NCBI GenBank assembly: GCA_943914555.1
Contig: CALUCM010000031.1
Location: 1-10,404 of the forward strand
Length of the DNA stretch: 10,404 bases
Direction: 5' to 3'
DNA from: an uncultured Francisella sp.
GTDB lineage: Bacteria; Pseudomonadota; Gammaproteobacteria; Burkholderiales; Neisseriaceae
Position 1 is the stretch's first letter; each line of letters opens with the position of its first letter. The translations under genes were made by a program, and so were the position numbers. The notes under the pieces are model-generated. The model saw nothing but the letters and a program-made list of their open reading frames with translations, did no database searches and was not told the DNA's origin. Positions 6,033 through 10,404 of this stretch are shown here, one piece after another.

Positions 6033-9000
6033 ATGAATAAAGCAGCTTCTCATCCCCGCAAGTCAGCTCGGTCATTAACTATTGCTCACTTGGCTTCTTT
6101 ACCTTTAGAGCTGTCAGAACAAGGACTATCAGCTCCACTATTATTGATGGCAGCAGATGCTAATCAAGCCCAACAATTATATTCAGCATGGCGGTTTTTT
6201 GCACCTTATCAGCGAACAATACTATTTAGAGATTGGGAATTACTACCTTATGAGCGTTTTTCGCCGCAGCAGGATTTAATTTCAGAGCGCTTACTCGCAT
6301 TATGGAAGATGCGTTCAGGACAGGTGGATGTGATCATCACCACAGTGACTACTATGATGCAGAAATTGCCCCCGGTCGATTTTATTATGCAGTATACCTT
6401 GCACATCAAAAAGAAGCAGGAATTGGATGTGATAAGTTTTAAAGAGAGTCTGGTAGAAAGTGGTTATCAACATGTGTCCCAGGTATTATCGTCGCGAGAA
6501 TTTTCAATCAGAGGGGGCGTGATTGATTTATTTGCTATGGGTTCACCTCATCCGTATCGCATTGATTTATTCGATAACGAAATTGATAGTATTCATACTT
6601 TTGATCCCATCAATCAACGCCGTTTAACAGAGGTAACTGAGGTTCGCTTGTTTTCAGCTTACGAATTTCCAACAGATCAAGAAAGTATTCGTCAATTCAA
6701 ACATAGATTTTGCGCACTGTTCCCCCGTGCTAAACAAGCAACAGTTTATCAATCTCTCAAGCAACGAGGTGTTTTTGCAGCAGGGATTGAATCTTATTTC
6801 CCGCTTTTTTTTGAGGCGTCATTAAGTAGTCTTTGGGAGTATTTACCTCCCCAGACTATAGTGCTATCAACCCCACAGTTTAAAGAAATTGCACATTATT
6901 TTGCTCAAGAAGTGCAATCACGCTTTCAGTTAGCAGGTGGTGATGAAAGCTACCCTCCTTTACCGCCATCTTATTTGTATCTCAGTGAACAAGAGCAATT
7001 AAATCTGTCAGATCAGTGGCCACTAATTTATTGGCAGATGAATCAGCCAGATAATGCAACATTACCGGATGTAAGCATTAATCGTAAATTGAACCACCCT
7101 TTGCAGCCTTTGGCTGATTTTATTGAACAATGGTCGGGTCGAACGCTGATTTTAGCAGATAGCTTGGGTCGTAGTGAGATTATCAGCAATCTACTACAAG
7201 AACATGGCTTAAATCCACAACGACAGTATGGCTTTGCTAGTTTTCAGCAAGAGAAAGCACCTCTTGGTATCACAGTGTTTTCTGAGTTTACAAGCGGTTT
7301 TATTTTGCCTGAACATCAACTTGCTTTTATCACTGAAAGTGAATTGTATCAGGGGCAAAGTCGCCATCGCCAGTCAAGACGCAAATTTTCACAAGAAAGC
7401 GGTGAACAAATCATGGACTTAGCAGAAATTAAAGAGGGTGATCTGCTGGTACATGAAGCACATGGTATTGGTCGCTATCAAGGTTTGGAAAAATTTGAGG
7501 AAGGAGAGGATGCAGAGGAATTCATGCATCTCATTTATCATCAGGGAGCGAGTTTATATGTACCAGTATCACAGATTCATCTGGTCAGTCGCTATCGAGG
7601 CGCCCAAGCCGATGCTGTACAGTTACATACTTTGGGTAGTGATAAATGGAACAAACAAAAGCAAAAGGCATTACAACAAGCCAAAGATACTGCAGCTGAT
7701 TTACTGGATATTTACGCACAGCGTGAGTTACAACGTCGTCCTCCTTATGAAGTGGACCATTCTCTTTACGCACAATTTGTTGAGGGTTTTATTTTTGAAG
7801 AAACCCCAGATCAGGCTCGCGCTATTGAGGAGATTTTGCAAGACATGCGTTCTCCCCGTCCCATGGACCGTTTGATATGCGCTGATGTGGGCTTTGGTAA
7901 AACGGAGGTGGCGCTACGTGCTGCTTTTGTGGCGGCAATGTCTGGTCGACAAGTGGCCTTATTAGCCCCGACCACTTTATTGGTAGATCAGCATACACAA
8001 ACTTTTGTTAACCGTTTGATTGATTTTCCAATTAAAGTTGAAGGATTATCACGCTTTTCAGGAACAAAGGGTAGTCAGCATATTCTTGACGGATTAAAAA
8101 ATGGCGCCATTGGTATTGTGATTGGCACAGATAAACTGATCCAGCGGGGGGTTGATTTTCACAATTTGGGCTTGTTGATTATTGATGAGGAGCACCGTTT
8201 TGGCGTGAGACAGAAGGAAGCTTTAAAAAAATACCGTGCCCAAGTAGATGTTTTGACTATGACCGCCACACCAATTCCTAGGACCTTGTCTTTGGCCTTA
8301 GAAAAATTACGTGATTTTTCTTTAATCAGTACTGCACCAGAAAAGCGTCTGGCCGTGAAGACTATTGTACATACTTTTTCCTCAGGGGTGATTCAAGAAG
8401 CCGTTTGGCGAGAAATCAAGCGTGGTGGACAAGTGTTTTTCGTACATAATGATATTGCCAGTATTGAGAGTATGCGCGATCAGTTACAAACATTATTACC
8501 AAAAGTGCGCATTTGTTTGGCGCATGGACGCATGCATGAGCGAGAGTTAGAGCAAGTGATGCGAGGTTTTTTACGTCATCAATACGATATGATGCTATGT
8601 ACCACTATTGTGGAAACAGGTTTGGATATTGGCAATGCCAACACTATTATCATTAATCGCGCGGATAAATTTGGTTTGGCGCAATTGCATCAGCTAAGAG
8701 GAAGAGTGGGTCGTTCCAGTCACCAGGCTTATGCCTATCTTCTTTTACCAGAAACCATAGGTAAAGAGGCAGAAAAACGAGTGGAGGCAATTCGCATGGC
8801 TAGTGAATTAGGCGCTGGATTTTTCTTGGCCATGCAAGATTTAGAAATTCGTGGTTCAGGTGAGGTATTGGGAGCTAATCAATCAGGTGAGATACAGCAA
8901 GTTGGTTTGAATCTGTATAGCGATATGTTGCGTCAGGCAGTGCAATCTTTGCAACGTGGCGAGCAGATTAGTGATCCTACTCAATTAACTTTTAATGCAG

Positions 9001-9428
9001 AAGTTAAATTACATCATGCATCTTTGTTGCCAGAAAGTTACTGCCCTAATGTGCATGAGCGATTGCTGCTATATAAAAAATTAGCACAAGCTGTAGATAA
9101 AACAGCACTTGATTCTGTGTTGGAGGAGTTGATTGATCGTTTTGGTTTACTCCCTCCAGCAAGCAAGTTATTGTTAGATAGTCATTATCTTCGCCTTAGG
9201 GCTAATTCTTTAGGTATTTTTCTAATTGATGCTGCTGAGGAGCGTATCAAGCTAGTATTTGCCAAACATACTTCAGTAAAACCTGAGCAATTGATTGCGC
9301 TTATTCAAAAACAGCCAAAAGATTTTCGATTAAAAGATGGTAATCAGCTAATATTCAAAATCAGTGAGCCGGATCCTTTTAAACGAGTCATATTGGTAGA
9401 TAATTTGCTAGATGCACTTAATTTCTGA
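6033..9428 (+). CDS. mfd: Transcription-repair coupling factor Mfd
   Basis: Mfd is a cytoplasmic ATP-driven DNA translocase that pushes stalled RNA polymerase off the template and recruits UvrA for strand-specific excision repair. At 1131 aa (E. coli 1148) it is complete. The N-terminal UvrB-like module keeps the UvrA contacts R160, R176 and F180, equivalent to E. coli R165, R181 and F185. The RNA-polymerase interaction domain begins near residue 463 (HEAHGIGRYQGL, 474-485; SLYVPVSQIHLVSRY, 507-521). The RecG-like motor has Walker A ADVGFGKTE (617-625), DEEH (718-721), TATPIPRT (744-751) and RGRVGR (889-894). The C-terminal autoinhibitory TRCF domain covers about 985-1131 (ELIDRFGLLP at 1032-1041). 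The chosen ATG lacks a clear Shine-Dalgarno, but alignment to the E. coli N-terminus agrees with it. The gene stands alone, divergent from yihY. Confidence 0.98.
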   Translation: MNKAASHPRKSARSLTIAHLASLPLELSEQGLSAPLLLMAADANQAQQLYSAWRFFAPYQRTILFRDWELLPYERFSPQQDLISERLLALWKMRSGQVDVIITTVTTMMQKLPPVDFIMQYTLHIKKKQELDVISFKESLVESGYQHVSQVLSSREFSIRGGVIDLFAMGSPHPYRIDLFDNEIDSIHTFDPINQRRLTEVTEVRLFSAYEFPTDQESIRQFKHRFCALFPRAKQATVYQSLKQRGVFAAGIESYFPLFFEASLSSLWEYLPPQTIVLSTPQFKEIAHYFAQEVQSRFQLAGGDESYPPLPPSYLYLSEQEQLNLSDQWPLIYWQMNQPDNATLPDVSINRKLNHPLQPLADFIEQWSGRTLILADSLGRSEIISNLLQEHGLNPQRQYGFASFQQEKAPLGITVFSEFTSGFILPEHQLAFITESELYQGQSRHRQSRRKFSQESGEQIMDLAEIKEGDLLVHEAHGIGRYQGLEKFEEGEDAEEFMHLIYHQGASLYVPVSQIHLVSRYRGAQADAVQLHTLGSDKWNKQKQKALQQAKDTAADLLDIYAQRELQRRPPYEVDHSLYAQFVEGFIFEETPDQARAIEEILQDMRSPRPMDRLICADVGFGKTEVALRAAFVAAMSGRQVALLAPTTLLVDQHTQTFVNRLIDFPIKVEGLSRFSGTKGSQHILDGLKNGAIGIVIGTDKLIQRGVDFHNLGLLIIDEEHRFGVRQKEALKKYRAQVDVLTMTATPIPRTLSLALEKLRDFSLISTAPEKRLAVKTIVHTFSSGVIQEAVWREIKRGGQVFFVHNDIASIESMRDQLQTLLPKVRICLAHGRMHERELEQVMRGFLRHQYDMMLCTTIVETGLDIGNANTIIINRADKFGLAQLHQLRGRVGRSSHQAYAYLLLPETIGKEAEKRVEAIRMASELGAGFFLAMQDLEIRGSGEVLGANQSGEIQQVGLNLYSDMLRQAVQSLQRGEQISDPTQLTFNAEVKLHHASLLPESYCPNVHERLLLYKKLAQAVDKTALDSVLEELIDRFGLLPPASKLLLDSHYLRLRANSLGIFLIDAAEERIKLVFAKHTSVKPEQLIALIQKQPKDFRLKDGNQLIFKISEPDPFKRVILVDNLLDALNF

Positions 9429-9453
9429 TGACTAAGGTTAAATTAGTTATTTT
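9429..9453 (+). terminator. Weak candidate terminator after mfd
   Basis: Starting right after the mfd stop codon, TGACTAA (9429-9435) can pair with TTAGTTA (9443-9449), with one G-T wobble, around a 7-nt loop, and is followed by four Ts. The stem is AT-rich and weak, so this is only the best candidate available rather than a confident terminator. Confidence 0.3.
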
Positions 9454-9919
9454 AATGTCACAGTTTTGTATCCGTGTTACTTAATTATTTCATCTAATAT
9501 TCACGTTGAGACATTCAATATCCGCCACTAGAGAACTGGCTTAATTTCGAAACTAACCAACAAATAAAGTAGAGCAAGATGAGATAAAAGCTTATGCATA
9601 ACTAATGGATATCAAGTAGGTGATAAAATAAAATGTGCGACACTGATTTGAGTTATAAAGTAGATGGATCAAAATAGGATGAGCCGGTTTATTACCGAGA
9701 ATGGAGTAAGAATCGGACTAAAAAAGTTGTTTGTACAGCCTTGAGGATGTCTAAAAGTAGCTTTATTGTCTCCTTTTTACAACAGGTGGTGTGCCAAGGA
9801 AGTTTCGCATAAACATTTGTTAGATAAGGGATATTAAATAACCATACCGCTTTCTAAATATTTGGTGAAAAATTTAATCCAATATTTCGCACTTAGCTAT
9901 AGGTTTTTTTAATTTGAAG

Positions 9920-9950
9920 AGTGATAATAGCCAGATGGGAGAGATAATAG
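9920..9950 (+). repeat. Direct repeat AGnGATAATAG spaced 20 bp
   Basis: AGTGATAATAG (9920-9930) and AGAGATAATAG (9940-9950) differ at one base and are offset by exactly 20 bp, close to two helical turns, so a protein could meet both on one DNA face. They lie 50-80 bp upstream of the His-rich gene start. GATAAT inside each copy also resembles a -10 box, but no matching -35 is found at 16-18 bp. Confidence 0.35.
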
Positions 9951-9970
9951 TTCTGGTTTATTGTTTTTTT
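9929..9970 (+). terminator. Possible leader hairpin with T-run (attenuator-like)
   Basis: AGCCAGA (9929-9935) can pair with TCTGGTT (9952-9958), with one G-T wobble, around a 16-nt loop. TTTTTTT follows at 9964-9970. The gap between stem and T-run is longer than in standard intrinsic terminators, and the element ends 29 bp before a start codon. It could be an end signal for upstream transcription or a leader element of the next gene; neither is proven. Confidence 0.25.
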
Positions 9971-9999
9971 AGTGTTGATATATCAGGTGAGGGGCAGCC

Positions 10000-10404
10000 A
10001 TGGGTAGTAACAATCGAACAGCTATACGACGAACCATCGAATCAATAGTGTTGATCAGCGTTTTCTTTCTAGCATCAACCCACTCCATTTCCATGGCCAA
10101 GCCGCAATTAATCAAAATAGATAAAGGAACAAAATCTCATCAACATCATGTCGCACACAAAACTTCTTCAAAGGCAAAACCCAAAAAATCATCTAATGCT
10201 CATAATACTCACCATAGCAACCATTCTCAGCATGCTCACCATCCGCAGCATAGCAAAACTGCTCCTAGCAAACCAGGATCTGAGCACTCTAGACCTAAAC
10301 AATCAAAAACAGTAACAAAGCATCAGTCAGCGCCGCAACACGCAAGAGCCAAATCAATCACAACACCTCAGACAACGCATCAAAGAACCACTACTCATAA
10401 CAAG
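10000..10404 (+). CDS. Exported histidine-rich low-complexity protein (5' part, cut by window end)
   Basis: The frame is open from ATG 10000 to the window edge (135 codons, no stop). A strong ribosome binding site (AGGTGAGG, 9985-9992) lies 7 nt upstream. Residues 1-33 look like a Sec signal peptide: Arg-containing n-region (NNRTAIRRT), hydrophobic core IVLISVFFLAS, and a probable cleavage after SMA (33) before KPQ. The rest is disordered-looking sequence made mostly of His, Ser, Lys, Thr, Gln, Ala and Pro, with about 17 His in roughly 100 residues in pairs or as xH repeats (NAHNTHHSNHSQHAHH). I do not recognise a family. Such a segment may be a linker ahead of a folded domain such as a cell-wall hydrolase or lipid-binding module outside the window, or itself a metal-binding region. 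Location would be periplasm or beyond. The role is unknown. Confidence 0.8.
   Translation, partial: MGSNNRTAIRRTIESIVLISVFFLASTHSISMAKPQLIKIDKGTKSHQHHVAHKTSSKAKPKKSSNAHNTHHSNHSQHAHHPQHSKTAPSKPGSEHSRPKQSKTVTKHQSAPQHARAKSITTPQTTHQRTTTHNK

Larger units (their letters stand above)
9429..9999. other. Gene-poor spacer between mfd and the His-rich gene
   Basis: These 571 bases hold no gene I can defend. Two short plus-strand frames, 9664-9744 (26 codons) and 9678-9812 (open, with an internal ATG at 9747), are too short and match nothing I recognise. A 10-bp palindrome TTATGCATAA lies at 9592-9601. The last 80 bases carry a spaced direct repeat, a hairpin and a run of seven Ts, described separately, and probably form the control region of the downstream gene. 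I could not pick a convincing -35/-10 pair for it. Confidence 0.6.

Noticed and set aside
7438..7875. Plus-strand 145-codon frame inside mfd
   Set aside because: It lies wholly inside the well-conserved mfd coding sequence in another frame; its composition is that of an out-of-frame reading.
2421..9428. A dedicated priA-mfd replication/transcription conflict operon
   Set aside because: The genes are in divergent units separated by yihY and a 250-bp control region, and both are ordinary housekeeping genes; adjacency alone is not evidence of a joint system.
9664..9812. Two short overlapping plus-strand frames (9664-9744 and 9678-9812) downstream of mfd
   Set aside because: Very short, no family resemblance, and no sign of coding beyond being open; an SD-like GAGG directly abuts ATG 9747 with no usable spacing.
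1..10404. tRNA, rRNA, CRISPR array, riboswitch or prophage attachment site
   Set aside because: No cloverleaf-like segment, no regularly spaced repeats, no recognisable aptamer core and no flanking att-type duplication were seen by eye.

Overview
The window is an AT-rich piece of a bacterial chromosome. It carries five complete protein genes and the 5' end of a sixth. SecB is essentially proteobacterial, and the SecB, PriA and Mfd sequences read as gammaproteobacterial. The low G+C and the loose, decayed-looking spacers would fit a Legionellales-type host-associated lineage, but that last step is a weak inference. I see no tRNA, rRNA, CRISPR array or intact mobile element.

Layout: (1) positions 101-1261, plus strand, a self-inhibited (class II) Fic AMP-transferase with a C-terminal winged helix. 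(2) 1262-1853, about 590 bp without a convincing gene, holding a perfect 8-bp hairpin and two open stretches that may be gene remnants. (3) 1854-5782, minus strand, transcribed as yihY (BrkB-type membrane protein), then priA (replication-restart helicase), then secB (export chaperone). The yihY-priA gap is about 23 bp. secB has its own extended -10 promoter just after the priA stop. (4) 5783-6032, the divergent control region between yihY and mfd, with a long palindrome lying over the predicted yihY -10 box. (5) 6033-9428, plus strand, full-length mfd (transcription-repair coupling factor). (6) 9429-9999, about 570 bp with no gene I can defend, ending in a repeat/hairpin cluster before the next gene. 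(7) 10000 to the window end, the start of an exported histidine-rich low-complexity protein, cut by the window edge.

How the genes relate: PriA reloads the replicative helicase at stalled forks, and Mfd removes stalled RNA polymerase and recruits UvrA. Both deal with blocked DNA templates, but they sit in divergent units and nothing here shows shared control. SecB feeds unfolded precursors to SecA; the exported His-rich protein could in principle be a client. The Fic gene stands alone between non-coding flanks and is the most accessory-looking complete gene. I did not find a clearly new multi-gene system. The best leads are the His-rich exported protein with its structured leader, the palindrome over the yihY promoter, and a non-canonical residue in a helicase motif of PriA.
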